A stretch of DNA of 33,733 bases, taken from contig CAJXHE010000014.1 in assembly GCA_913051865.1 (NCBI GenBank), positions 1 through 33,733 of the forward strand, read 5' to 3'. Source of the DNA: an uncultured Flavobacteriales bacterium (lineage in GTDB: Bacteria; Bacteroidota; Bacteroidia; Flavobacteriales_D; Sanyastnellaceae). Every line of letters starts with the position of its first letter. Within the stretch, counting starts at the first letter, position 1. The notes under the pieces were generated by a model. The model was not told the origin of the DNA, searched no databases, and worked only from the letters and a program-made list of their open reading frames with translations. Made by a program: the position numbers and the translations under genes. This document shows positions 24,263-32,040 of the stretch, one piece after another.

Positions 24263-26509
24263 TTAGAATGGATGACCTAAACCTAAATGAAATGCGCCGC
24301 TTGGCCTGGATTCAATGAACCACCTTTCCCCGTCCAAATGGGTTGGGTCATGCAATCTCAATGCGGCATCCAAGCGAATGAGAAAGAAATCGAAGTCAAG
24401 CCTCAACCCAATACCAGCACCCAATGCTATAGACGAAAATCCAGAGGAACTCCATGATGTACCATCATTGTCGCCAATTCCATACTGCCAAATATTACCT
24501 GCATCTGCAAAAAGAGCAACAGTCATTAATGAAGTCCATTTAAATCGGAATTCTGACGAGATATCAAGGCGATAATCTCCCACGCCACGAAGAACACCTT
24601 GCGTGGAAGATGTTTCCGAGTAATTCCCTGGACCCAATTCTCTGATCGGCCATCCCCTAATCCCATTTAATCCCCCGCCAAAAAACCCTTTTGAGTAAGG
24701 CAAGGTTTCTGTCCCTTCACCGACAAAAGCACCACCAAACCTGAATCTAGATTTGAATACCATGTCTTCTCTGTTAAACAATTTATTTTTCATCACCCAT
24801 GATCCATCAACACGAAGGAACTTGATGACAGGCACTTCTCCTATTTTCACTTCACCATCGTCAGATACTTCCCAACCCAATAATGGAGAAAGGAGTTTAC
24901 TTGCCATGCCTGACCATTCAAAACTGAGATTCATATTTCCACCATTTGAACCCACCAACGAACGCCATCCAATCCTACTGCCTGTGAGTGCATAATCACT
25001 GAATCTTAGTTTTAAAACCGCGTTATCTTCAGTCTCAAGCCAGTCTGCGAAATCATTAGAAATATCAAGGTTTACATAAGACAAGTGAAAAACATCAAAT
25101 ACAATTCTACTTCGTCTCACGGGGTTTTCCGTCCATTCAATTCTGTGGCGATAATCAAAAGTTGAACTGTAGTATTCGGGTCTAGACTCACGGGCTACTT
25201 GAATTAACCACTCAGTGTGGGGCTCAGTCGATTTGGGCAGAGATGCAAGGCGTAATGGAGAAATCCCTATTGTTCTGTATGACCCTAAAAAACTAAATTC
25301 CCCACTGTTTGGAACAATCGAAGATGATGTGTAAGAAAAAGGTTGCGTAGAAGCGATTGCCGCCGAGAATGTCCATGTCAACACATCACCTCGGCCTGTT
25401 GTATTTTTGTCAGTCCATGTTATTTTCCCAAGGGGGCCATATCTTGTGTCGGCACGAGTCATGTCAAATTCAAGTGCGAGATCATACCTTGGCGCATCTT
25501 TAATGTCAACCGTGACGTCAACGACACCGTAGTTGCGGTCATGAGATATCGGAAAGTCTTTCTTTAATTCGACAATTTTCAGTGCAGAAACACCGGAAAG
25601 ACGACGATATGACGACTCAAATTTTTCGGGATCAAACCCCGCACCTTCTTCGAGTGTTACAAGATGATTAAGAATGGGTGACATTAGAGGCTTGGTCATA
25701 TTGCTTTGGTCAAAAAATATTGAACCTATTTTAATCGACTTATGTGGAATCGTCGTGGCAGCAATTTCTAGACGTTGACCACGCAAAATGATTTCAATAT
25801 TTACACCACCATCGAGTCCTAAAGTATCTAATTCGAATTTAACAAACCCTTCGTTAAAAGTGGCAAACCCTAGCCTGCCCGCAAGTTTTGAAATCCTCTC
25901 CCTTTCATTGTTAAAGTCTGTAATGCTCAATGGAGATCCTTTTTGCAAGAGACCTCCCTCGCTTATTTGATTCTCAGGAAGGCCTGAAGTGGTCGTGTTC
26001 CAGATGACTTTCTTTATTACCCATCTTGTACCCAAATCAATGTTATGGACTGCTTTCCATCCTGAAATATGAGATGAATCAGTTGTGACTGATACACGCG
26101 CTTGAAGGTATCCTTCTTGATTGAGAACTTGTACCATTTTAAGTGACGTACGGTAGTGTTCATCATTGTTGTAATATGAAGGAGGTTCTCCAAACCCCTC
26201 ACGAATAGCATAACGTAGTCCTCCAGGACTTTTGTTGCGTTCGTCACGTTTGGTGAGACTGCGAGACAAAGCCTCAGGTCGAATCATCTGATAGGCATAT
26301 AGTCTCCAAGGAATTCCAACAAACCTTCTATTTGGTTTAATTCTGTAGGCCCCTTCTAGCTTAGACATTAACATGTCATTGAGTTTCTCATTACATTCTA
26401 TTGATTGAGACACCAACAGATGACGCGCGTCAGAAGTGTTTTGGGATAAAGCGTGAAAAGGGAACAGAAGAACGACAGCAATTATACCCGTAGCTATGTA
26501 ACTTGGCAC
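24263..26509 (-). CDS. Omp85-family (BamA/TamA-like) outer-membrane protein
   Basis: Predicted outer-membrane beta-barrel with N-terminal POTRA domains, involved in inserting or exporting proteins across the outer membrane. Two or three POTRA-like units occupy about residues 80-350. The C-terminal barrel has the Omp85 features [17 protein letters not shown] (the conserved RG-W/Y lid-lock loop) and the final strand ending in aromatic Phe (LGLGHPF). The signal peptide [19 protein letters not shown] has no lipobox, so it is not TamL. The start is uncertain: an open frame extends to a TTG at 26608; GTG at 26509 gives a clean signal peptide and avoids overlap with the divergent methyltransferase gene, so I chose it, while TTG at 26539 is the alternative. 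Roughly 748 residues. Confidence 0.82.
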   Translation of the reverse strand: MPSYIATGIIAVVLLFPFHALSQNTSDARHLLVSQSIECNEKLNDMLMSKLEGAYRIKPNRRFVGIPWRLYAYQMIRPEALSRSLTKRDERNKSPGGLRYAIREGFGEPPSYYNNDEHYRTSLKMVQVLNQEGYLQARVSVTTDSSHISGWKAVHNIDLGTRWVIKKVIWNTTTSGLPENQISEGGLLQKGSPLSITDFNNERERISKLAGRLGFATFNEGFVKFELDTLGLDGGVNIEIILRGQRLEIAATTIPHKSIKIGSIFFDQSNMTKPLMSPILNHLVTLEEGAGFDPEKFESSYRRLSGVSALKIVELKKDFPISHDRNYGVVDVTVDIKDAPRYDLALEFDMTRADTRYGPLGKITWTDKNTTGRGDVLTWTFSAAIASTQPFSYTSSSIVPNSGEFSFLGSYRTIGISPLRLASLPKSTEPHTEWLIQVARESRPEYYSSTFDYRHRIEWTENPVRRSRIVFDVFHLSYVNLDISNDFADWLETEDNAVLKLRFSDYALTGSRIGWRSLVGSNGGNMNLSFEWSGMASKLLSPLLGWEVSDDGEVKIGEVPVIKFLRVDGSWVMKNKLFNREDMVFKSRFRFGGAFVGEGTETLPYSKGFFGGGLNGIRGWPIRELGPGNYSETSSTQGVLRGVGDYRLDISSEFRFKWTSLMTVALFADAGNIWQYGIGDNDGTSWSSSGFSSIALGAGIGLRLDFDFFLIRLDAALRLHDPTHLDGERWFIESRPSGAFHLGLGHPF

Positions 26510-26516
26510 CGTGAAT

Positions 26517-27302
26517 ATGCTTACAAAAAATGAACGCAACGCAATTAAAGCACTACGAAACCGAGAAAATCGGTTGAATGAGAAGCGTATGGTGGTCGAG
26601 GGAGACAAATGTGTGATTGAATTACTGAAAAGTTCAATTGAAACAAAGCGAATTTACGTTACGAACGGGATTGAGATTGATGAAATAAGAACTCTCGCTG
26701 AAAAAAACCTTATTGAAGTGACAGATGTATCTTCAAAAGACATGGAGATTATGTCTAGCATGAGAACAGCACCGGGGGTTTTAGCTTTAGGAAGTATCGT
26801 TGAATTTAGCGCTGAAGATGTTGTAGGGGGCTTAAAAAACAAAAGCCATTCGGCAATTCCTACTGTGATGATCTTGGATGATGTTTCTGACCCTGGAAAT
26901 GTAGGTACACTCATCAGAACAGCAGATTGGTTTGGACTTGCAGGGATTGTTTGTTCTGCGCGTACGGCAGATATTTGGAGTCCCAAAACCATTCAATCCT
27001 CAATGGGTTCTGTGTTTCGAATTCCAATTTGTACTGCAAACCCTTCAGATGTAATCAAACAATTTGCGTTAAAAGCCGTCGCACTAGACGCACGAGGAGA
27101 TAATTTTTTTGAAAGCTCATTCGTTCCAGATGCAATAGTGATTGGCTCAGAATCACATGGTCTAAGTGATGGATTAATCGATGTTTGTAACGCAACATGG
27201 TCAATCCCAGGAAAAGGAAGCGCGGAATCGCTTAACGCTGCAATCGCCGGAGCAATTGTGACTTCAGAGTTGTCACGAAGACTGTCTATACTTGGCCTTT
27301 AA
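26517..27302 (+). CDS. TrmH/SpoU-family RNA methyltransferase
   Basis: Knotted SPOUT enzyme that methylates ribose 2'-O in rRNA or tRNA. All three family motifs are seen: motif 1 DPGNVGTLIRTADWFG (about 122-137), motif 2 VIGSESHGLSD (about 218-228) and motif 3 IPGKGSAESLNAAIAGAI (about 238-255). The N-terminal 90 residues form the usual RNA-binding domain (L7Ae-like). ATG at 26517 was chosen; the GTG at 26511 would add two residues. Its start lies about 7 bp from the divergent Omp85 start, leaving essentially no spacer. The 3' end overlaps the convergent acyltransferase gene by 30 bp. The precise RNA target is not readable from sequence. Confidence 0.92.
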   Translation: MLTKNERNAIKALRNRENRLNEKRMVVEGDKCVIELLKSSIETKRIYVTNGIEIDEIRTLAEKNLIEVTDVSSKDMEIMSSMRTAPGVLALGSIVEFSAEDVVGGLKNKSHSAIPTVMILDDVSDPGNVGTLIRTADWFGLAGIVCSARTADIWSPKTIQSSMGSVFRIPICTANPSDVIKQFALKAVALDARGDNFFESSFVPDAIVIGSESHGLSDGLIDVCNATWSIPGKGSAESLNAAIAGAIVTSELSRRLSILGL

Positions 27303-28412
27303 GGTTTGAACCATCATATTACACCATGTTCGCTCAATCTCAAATTGAGTCGCAATATTTGCCCCTACAAACGTCACGACTTTTGCGAGGCGTTCTTTAA
27401 ACTCTAGACGATCGTTTTCTGTAATTTCAATATCTTGAGAATAATATATGAGTTCTGTATCTCCTATATATTCTGCAGCTAAGACTTGGTTAGGCCAAAT
27501 TTTATACCCTTTAAAAATGGCATTGTCTACCAATTCAGCAATTGTCCTTTCAGTCCTTTCACCTTCTACCTGTTTCCATGGAATTGTATTACAAAACTCA
27601 AGGTGCACCCTTCCCTTCCATCCTGTCATCCCAATCGCCATACTCATCTCGTCTTCTCCAGGCGATTTATCGTATGTGCCATTTTTCTCAACAAACAACA
27701 ACTCACGAACTTTCATAGCATCACAAGGATCCCATTCATATGATATGCTTACTGGTTTAACATTTAATCCATTCCAAGCATCTTCTCCTCCCTCAGAAAT
27801 AAGCATTCTGATTAAGGCTGGTGATGTTTGATCTCGACCATCTTTCGCCCTCCCTTCTTTTTGTGCAAGCCAAACAGATTGACCTTCACGCACCACATGT
27901 CTTATATATGATGCGACCAACAAACTGCTTACCCATTTCTCACGTGCGCCACCTCCACGTTTAACGATAAAACATTTATTCAATCGCACAAGGTCTTCTA
28001 CCCATTTGTGAGTAAGAAGGTTGTCTCCAATCCCAATCTCTGTGGAGGAATAACCACTTCCCATTCTTGCAACATTGACCAAAGATGGGTCTAAAACGAT
28101 ATCTCTGTGGTTTGTCAAGTGTAAAGTTGGCTCTGCGAAATCTTTTTCACGAGCGCCATCAGCAAAGCTTAATGACACACCATCGGTTGTCGATTCGATC
28201 AATATCTCTAAAAAAGGAAACGTAATGTCATCTTGAAAGTCCTGAATGCTATCGATTGCCTTCATGCCTTCAGCCAATTCCTGGGCATTTTCAGAACCAA
28301 CCAAAGGCGTCAGAAGAGCTGTAAAGTCTTTTGCATCAGTCAGTTCATTTGCTGCCTTGCACGCTTCTGCATCCGTAAATGGCCTTATATTTTCAAAGTC
28401 TTGATTTTGCAT
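27273..28412 (-). CDS. 1-acyl-glycerol-phosphate acyltransferase-like protein
   Basis: Membrane-associated acyltransferase of the PlsC/GPAT group, probably in phospholipid synthesis. Motif I is NHRDIVLDP, where the family HX4D is seen as HX5D or HxD; motif III, usually FPEGTR, is WLAQKEGRAKDGRDQTSP, a form I associate with a Bacteroidota-specific long subfamily (about 380 residues). No strong membrane segment is present, so it is likely peripheral. The ATG at 28412 was chosen; the TTG at 28424 would add four residues. Divergent from the DEAD-box helicase with 39 bp between starts; the 3' end overlaps the RNA methyltransferase by 30 bp. Acyl donor and acceptor are not determinable from sequence. 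Confidence 0.82.
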   Translation of the reverse strand: MQNQDFENIRPFTDAEACKAANELTDAKDFTALLTPLVGSENAQELAEGMKAIDSIQDFQDDITFPFLEILIESTTDGVSLSFADGAREKDFAEPTLHLTNHRDIVLDPSLVNVARMGSGYSSTEIGIGDNLLTHKWVEDLVRLNKCFIVKRGGGAREKWVSSLLVASYIRHVVREGQSVWLAQKEGRAKDGRDQTSPALIRMLISEGGEDAWNGLNVKPVSISYEWDPCDAMKVRELLFVEKNGTYDKSPGEDEMSMAIGMTGWKGRVHLEFCNTIPWKQVEGERTERTIAELVDNAIFKGYKIWPNQVLAAEYIGDTELIYYSQDIEITENDRLEFKERLAKVVTFVGANIATQFEIERTWCNMMVQTLKAKYRQSS

Positions 28413-28435
28413 TCGCGGGGGCAAGATACCGCTAC

Positions 28436-28443
28436 TACCTTTG
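28436..28443 (+). promoter_or_regulatory. DEAD-box helicase -7 element
   Basis: TACCTTTG matches TAnnTTTG exactly and ends 8 nt before the ATG at 28452, implying an mRNA with almost no leader. A TTTG at 28406-28409 is 26 nt upstream, too far for a normal -33 box. Confidence 0.5.
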
Positions 28444-28451
28444 TGATTAAT

Positions 28452-29747
28452 ATGAGCTTCGAAAAACTTAAAATTACCAAGCAGTTTCTAAACGCAATTC
28501 AGGACTCTGGATTCACGGAGCCGACCCCAATACAGGACAAAGCCATACCCCCTATAAGCGCAGGGCAAGATGTCATAGGGATTGCCCAAACTGGCACTGG
28601 GAAAACGGCTGCTTTTGCACTGCCTATACTCCAAAAAATAAAATATGCGCAAGGAAAATCCCCAAGGGCTCTGGTCCTTGTGCCCACGAAAGAATTGGTC
28701 ATGCAAGTTCATGGTGTGTTCGAATTACTCTCTTCGTATACAGATTTGAGATGTATTGCACTATATGGTGGTGTGGGGCCCAAATCTCAACTTGAAGCTT
28801 TGGCTGAAGGATCTGACTTGTTGGTTTCCACACCTGGCAGATTTATGGATTTATATCTAAGAAATGGGTTAGATCCGAAAAAGATCAAGACGCTTGTTCT
28901 CGATGAAGCCGACAAAATGATGGATATGGGTTTCATGCCTCAATTGAGGAATATATTAGAGGTCATACCTAGTAAGCGTCAGAATCTTCTATTCAGTGCA
29001 ACTTTTCCAGAAAGAGTCGAAAAATTAAGCGATGAATTTCTGCTTTGGCCAACCAGGATTGAAGTAACTCCGCAAGCGACACCTGTAAGTACTGTAACTC
29101 AAATGAAGACTGCGGTACCTAATTTGAAAACGAAGCTCAATATGATACGGCACCTCCTGGTGGATCTCTATCCTGAAGATCGCGCGTTGGTTTTTGTTAG
29201 GACAAAAGAACAAGCAGAAAGTATATCGAAATTTTTAGAGAGAACGATTGCTGGTGGCGTACGTGGAATACATAGTAACAAAGCACAAAACACGCGACTA
29301 CACGCCATGTCACTTTTCCGTGATGGATTAATCAGAGTCCTTGTCAGCACAGATGTCAGTAGCAGAGGGATTGATGTCCCAGAAACCAAAGTCGTTATAA
29401 ATTGTACGGTTCCGCGAAACTCTTCAGACTACGTCCATAGAATTGGAAGGACTGGCCGTGCGTTTAGAGAAGGTCTCGCTCATACGCTTTACGACCCCAG
29501 TGAAGAATCGTATTTAATGGCTGTTGAATCTTATTTGCCATCGAAAAATGTAATTACAGAAGTCCCCATCCCCGACTGTGTAGAGATCGAGGAAACGCCC
29601 AAATATGAAGCGAAGGATATGGCAAGAGATATTGACACTCAAAAACGCAGAGCAGACCCAACTTTCAAAGGCGCTTTTCATGAAAAAAAGCATAAGAGAC
29701 ATGAGAGTAAATCACGCCAACAACGAAGCGCGCGGAGAAGGAAGTAA
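28452..29747 (+). CDS. DEAD-box ATP-dependent RNA helicase
   Basis: RNA helicase of the RhlE/DeaD type, acting in RNA remodelling, ribosome assembly or decay. All motifs are intact: Q motif FTEPTPIQ, motif I AQTGTGKT, Ia PTKEL, Ib STPGR, II DEAD, III SAT, IV VFVRTKEQAE, V STDVSSRGID and VI HRIGRTGR. The basic C-terminal tail (KHKRHESKSRQQRSARRRK) is the usual RNA-tethering extension. I start at ATG 28452 (MSFEKLKIT), giving 431 residues; the open frame extends upstream to 28233 but that part is antisense to the acyltransferase gene and unlike helicases. The last 36 bp overlap a small convergent gene. Confidence 0.95.
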   Translation: MSFEKLKITKQFLNAIQDSGFTEPTPIQDKAIPPISAGQDVIGIAQTGTGKTAAFALPILQKIKYAQGKSPRALVLVPTKELVMQVHGVFELLSSYTDLRCIALYGGVGPKSQLEALAEGSDLLVSTPGRFMDLYLRNGLDPKKIKTLVLDEADKMMDMGFMPQLRNILEVIPSKRQNLLFSATFPERVEKLSDEFLLWPTRIEVTPQATPVSTVTQMKTAVPNLKTKLNMIRHLLVDLYPEDRALVFVRTKEQAESISKFLERTIAGGVRGIHSNKAQNTRLHAMSLFRDGLIRVLVSTDVSSRGIDVPETKVVINCTVPRNSSDYVHRIGRTGRAFREGLAHTLYDPSEESYLMAVESYLPSKNVITEVPIPDCVEIEETPKYEAKDMARDIDTQKRRADPTFKGAFHEKKHKRHESKSRQQRSARRRK

Positions 29748-30002
29748 GATGATTCCATCCACCTCAATAACATACCCTTCTTCATAACACATCACAGCTA
29801 ATCTTCCATCGGGAAGCGAATCTATATGTGTGTGGTAATTAAAATTAAAGCCTTTCACTCTGAGCCATTTAAAGGAGCGATCAGCGAGTAAGTTAATATT
29901 GTCTTTCTGACGTAATCTTTTCAGCAATGCCCGATTCTTATCAAGAGTAATGCCCACTTTTCTGATGAGTGTGGGACTGTGAGAGTTGTTATTCGTTTCC
30001 AT
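29712..30002 (-). CDS. Small protein of unknown function
   Basis: 96 residues starting at ATG 30002. I do not recognise the family. The N-terminal half is basic and helical (LIRKVGITLDKNRALLKRLRQKDNINLLADRSFKWL) and the C-terminal half looks like beta strands (FNFNYHTHIDSLPDGRLAVMCYEEGYVIEVDGIILLP). No signal peptide or membrane segment. The charged N-terminus could contact nucleic acid or protein, but this is a guess. It occupies a gap that would otherwise hold no gene, reads as ordinary protein and is divergent from the dehydrogenase gene; the stop lies within the helicase 3' end (36-bp overlap). Confidence 0.55.
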   Translation of the reverse strand: METNNNSHSPTLIRKVGITLDKNRALLKRLRQKDNINLLADRSFKWLRVKGFNFNYHTHIDSLPDGRLAVMCYEEGYVIEVDGIILLPSPRASLLA

Positions 30003-30024
30003 ATAGGCAAGTAACTAAATATAA

Positions 30025-30047
30025 ATACTTTAGATATCGATACTTTA
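30025..30047. repeat. Direct repeat ATACTTTA x2 in a divergent spacer
   Basis: Identical 8-mers at 30025-30032 and 30040-30047, 15 bp apart, flanking GATATC. They lie between the small minus-strand gene and the -7 element of the dehydrogenase gene. Weak evidence for an operator. Confidence 0.2.
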
Positions 30048-30075
30048 TTTGAGGTCAGTATCAGTTTGTAGTTGT

Positions 30076-30083
30076 TACTTTTG
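30076..30083 (+). promoter_or_regulatory. -7 element of the hydroxyacyl-CoA dehydrogenase gene
   Basis: TACTTTTG matches TAnnTTTG exactly and ends 4 nt before the ATG at 30088, so transcription would begin at or within a few bases of the start codon. TTTG at 30048-30051 is 24 nt upstream, longer than the usual spacing. Confidence 0.5.
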
Positions 30084-30087
30084 TGAT

Positions 30088-31269
30088 ATGCAAACAAATG
30101 AGGCAGTAAATTTAATTGGCATTGTAGGCGCGGGTGCAATGGGATCTGGCATAGCCCAAATAGCCTCGCAAGCTGGACAGGACGTTGTTTTGTTTGACCT
30201 ATCTCAAGAAGCTTTAACAACCAGTTCTGCCAATCTTCAAAAAGTCATGAATCGACTGATTGAAAAAGGAAAGGTGACTTCTGATGAAGCCACCGCTATT
30301 CAAGGACGAATTGAGAAAACCACAGTGATCTCTAGACTCAAAGATTGCGACCTGATTGTTGAGGCTGTTGTTGAAGATTTAGAGATCAAGAAGCGTGTTT
30401 TTAAGCGCATTGAAGAAATCGTCAGCAAAGAAACAATCATTGCATCAAACACCTCTTCCTTGTCAATTACATCACTCGCTTCCTTTTGCAATCATCCTGA
30501 GCGCGTGATAGGACTACATTTCTTCAATCCCGCTCCATTAATGCCGCTTGTTGAAATTATTCCGGCACTGCAAACAAAATCCGATCTACCCAAGCAGCTC
30601 ACGGACCTTATGAGTAAATGGGGCAAATCACCTGTGATCGCAAAAGACACCCCTGGGTTTATTGTGAATCGAGTTGCAAGACCGTTTTATGGTGAGGCAT
30701 TGCGCATATTAGATGAGGGTATCGCGGATGTCCCCACCATTGATGCAGCGATGCGTGAATCAGGCTTCAGAATGGGCCCGTTTCAACTCACGGACCTGAT
30801 CGGGCATGATGTTAACTACTCTGTCACAGAGTCTGTATTTAAATCATTCTATTTCGACCCAAGATATATGCCGAGCATTACACAATTAAAACTCGTAGAA
30901 GCTGGGTGGTTGGGTCGCAAATCAGGCCGTGGGTTCTACAATTACGACGAAGAGAATTTTGAAACAGTTGATTCCGGAAAGTTAGATTCTAAAATTCAGG
31001 AGGAGATATCGGAGCGCATTATATCGATGCTTATAAACGAAGCTTCCGATGCCGTTTATCTTGGAATTGCGAGTGCAGAGGATGTTGACACTGCAATGCT
31101 GAAGGGTGTTAACTATCCGAAAGGATTGCTTATTTGGGCTGAAGAATGGGGCTTACAAAAGGTCGTAAGCATCATCGATGGACTTCGAGACACTTATGGA
31201 GAAACACGTTACAGATGTAGTCCTTTGCTAAGGAAATTAGCCGATGAGGGCGGTAAGTTTCACAAATAG
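30088..31269 (+). CDS. 3-hydroxyacyl-CoA dehydrogenase
   Basis: Oxidises L-3-hydroxyacyl-CoA to 3-oxoacyl-CoA with NAD+, as in beta-oxidation, butyrate-type or phenylacetate metabolism. N-terminal Rossmann motif GAGAMGSGIAQ (about 14-24), IVEAVVEDLEIKK (about 91-103), NTSSLSITSLA, the catalytic histidine block HFFNPAPLMPLVEI (about 150) and the first 3HCDH C-terminal domain with DTPGFIVNRVARPFYGEA. A second, shorter C-terminal domain copy (about 310-393) is typical of PaaH-like fusions. I start at ATG 30088 (MQTNEAVNLIGI), 393 residues; the open frame begins at 30049 but the -7 element overlaps that region. Ends exactly where the convergent peptidase gene ends (31269/31270). The thiolase nearby could take its product. 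Confidence 0.93.
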   Translation: MQTNEAVNLIGIVGAGAMGSGIAQIASQAGQDVVLFDLSQEALTTSSANLQKVMNRLIEKGKVTSDEATAIQGRIEKTTVISRLKDCDLIVEAVVEDLEIKKRVFKRIEEIVSKETIIASNTSSLSITSLASFCNHPERVIGLHFFNPAPLMPLVEIIPALQTKSDLPKQLTDLMSKWGKSPVIAKDTPGFIVNRVARPFYGEALRILDEGIADVPTIDAAMRESGFRMGPFQLTDLIGHDVNYSVTESVFKSFYFDPRYMPSITQLKLVEAGWLGRKSGRGFYNYDEENFETVDSGKLDSKIQEEISERIISMLINEASDAVYLGIASAEDVDTAMLKGVNYPKGLLIWAEEWGLQKVVSIIDGLRDTYGETRYRCSPLLRKLADEGGKFHK

Positions 31270-32040
31270 CTACTCCTGCAAACGCTTGATGCAATGGAGT
31301 CTGTGAGTTAGACCACCTATTTCTGAATGGACAATACCTTCCTTGGTAAGTAAATCTATTCTGACTTCTCCAGAAGCATGCACCACTGAATCTCTCGTCA
31401 CAAGTATTCCTACATGCGTAATGAGTCCATCATTGTTTTGGAAAAAAGCCAAATCATCTGTGTCTCTTAACTCCCATGCGATAAGGTCACCACAATTAAC
31501 CTGTTCTGAGGCATCTCTAGGTAACAACTTTCCAGTAAGTCGAGCCGCCAACTGAGTTAACCCTGAACAATCAATTCCAGCAACCGTTCTGCCTCCCCAT
31601 TGATATGGTGCGCTTAGCATTGAAAGAGCAGCATCTCTTAAAGTCAACGGTATTGCACCAAAAACATCATCCTTCAACGTGTCGGGGTTAAATGGCGTTA
31701 TTTTATCTGCGCCTAAAAAATAAGCGTCCTCTCTCTCTTCAATTAATGCACCTGCTGGAATCCATAAAGCAGCTAACGTTCTCTCATTATTCCATTGCGA
31801 CATGGGATGACACAGCATGGTTCTTTCCTCGGGTATTTTCACACCAAACATGATTTGCTTCTTGTCGCACCAACCCACATACCCGTCTTCTAATGATTTG
31901 ATTTTCACCCAATCACCCCTACCCTCCTCAAGTAAACTCACACCTTCGCCACCAAGGATTTGGCTCGTCTGTTCAGATGCGTCTGAAGCCTTTGCTCTTA
32001 GAGGGACAATAGACACCGATGCGACCCCTATTGTGTTCAT
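31270..32040 (-). CDS. NlpC/P60 (C40) cysteine peptidase with SH3-like region
   Basis: Endopeptidase fold that cuts gamma-D-Glu-containing peptides from cell wall. The catalytic domain in the C-terminal half has Cys158 in GIDCSGLTQ, His209 in ITHVGIL and a probable third residue His221 in VVHASGEV. The first 70 residues form an SH3b-like barrel (VSLLEEGRGDWVKIK, then EDGYVGW). There is no signal peptide, so it may act in the cytoplasm on recycled muropeptides, as YkfC-like enzymes do, and not on the intact wall. The start ATG overlaps the thiolase stop (ATGA, 4 bp), so it is translationally coupled to an acyl-CoA gene with no obvious functional link. Convergent with the dehydrogenase gene with no gap. 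Confidence 0.88.
   Translation of the reverse strand: MNTIGVASVSIVPLRAKASDASEQTSQILGGEGVSLLEEGRGDWVKIKSLEDGYVGWCDKKQIMFGVKIPEERTMLCHPMSQWNNERTLAALWIPAGALIEEREDAYFLGADKITPFNPDTLKDDVFGAIPLTLRDAALSMLSAPYQWGGRTVAGIDCSGLTQLAARLTGKLLPRDASEQVNCGDLIAWELRDTDDLAFFQNNDGLITHVGILVTRDSVVHASGEVRIDLLTKEGIVHSEIGGLTHRLHCIKRLQE

Noticed and set aside
26510-26608. N-terminal extension of the Omp85 protein starting with TTG at 26608
   Set aside because: It puts a basic 33-residue stretch before an already good signal peptide and is antisense to the methyltransferase gene; a shorter start is more likely.
28233-28451. In-frame upstream extension of the helicase by 73 residues
   Set aside because: The extension is antisense to the acyltransferase gene, unlike any helicase N-terminus, and lies upstream of the promoter element at 28436.
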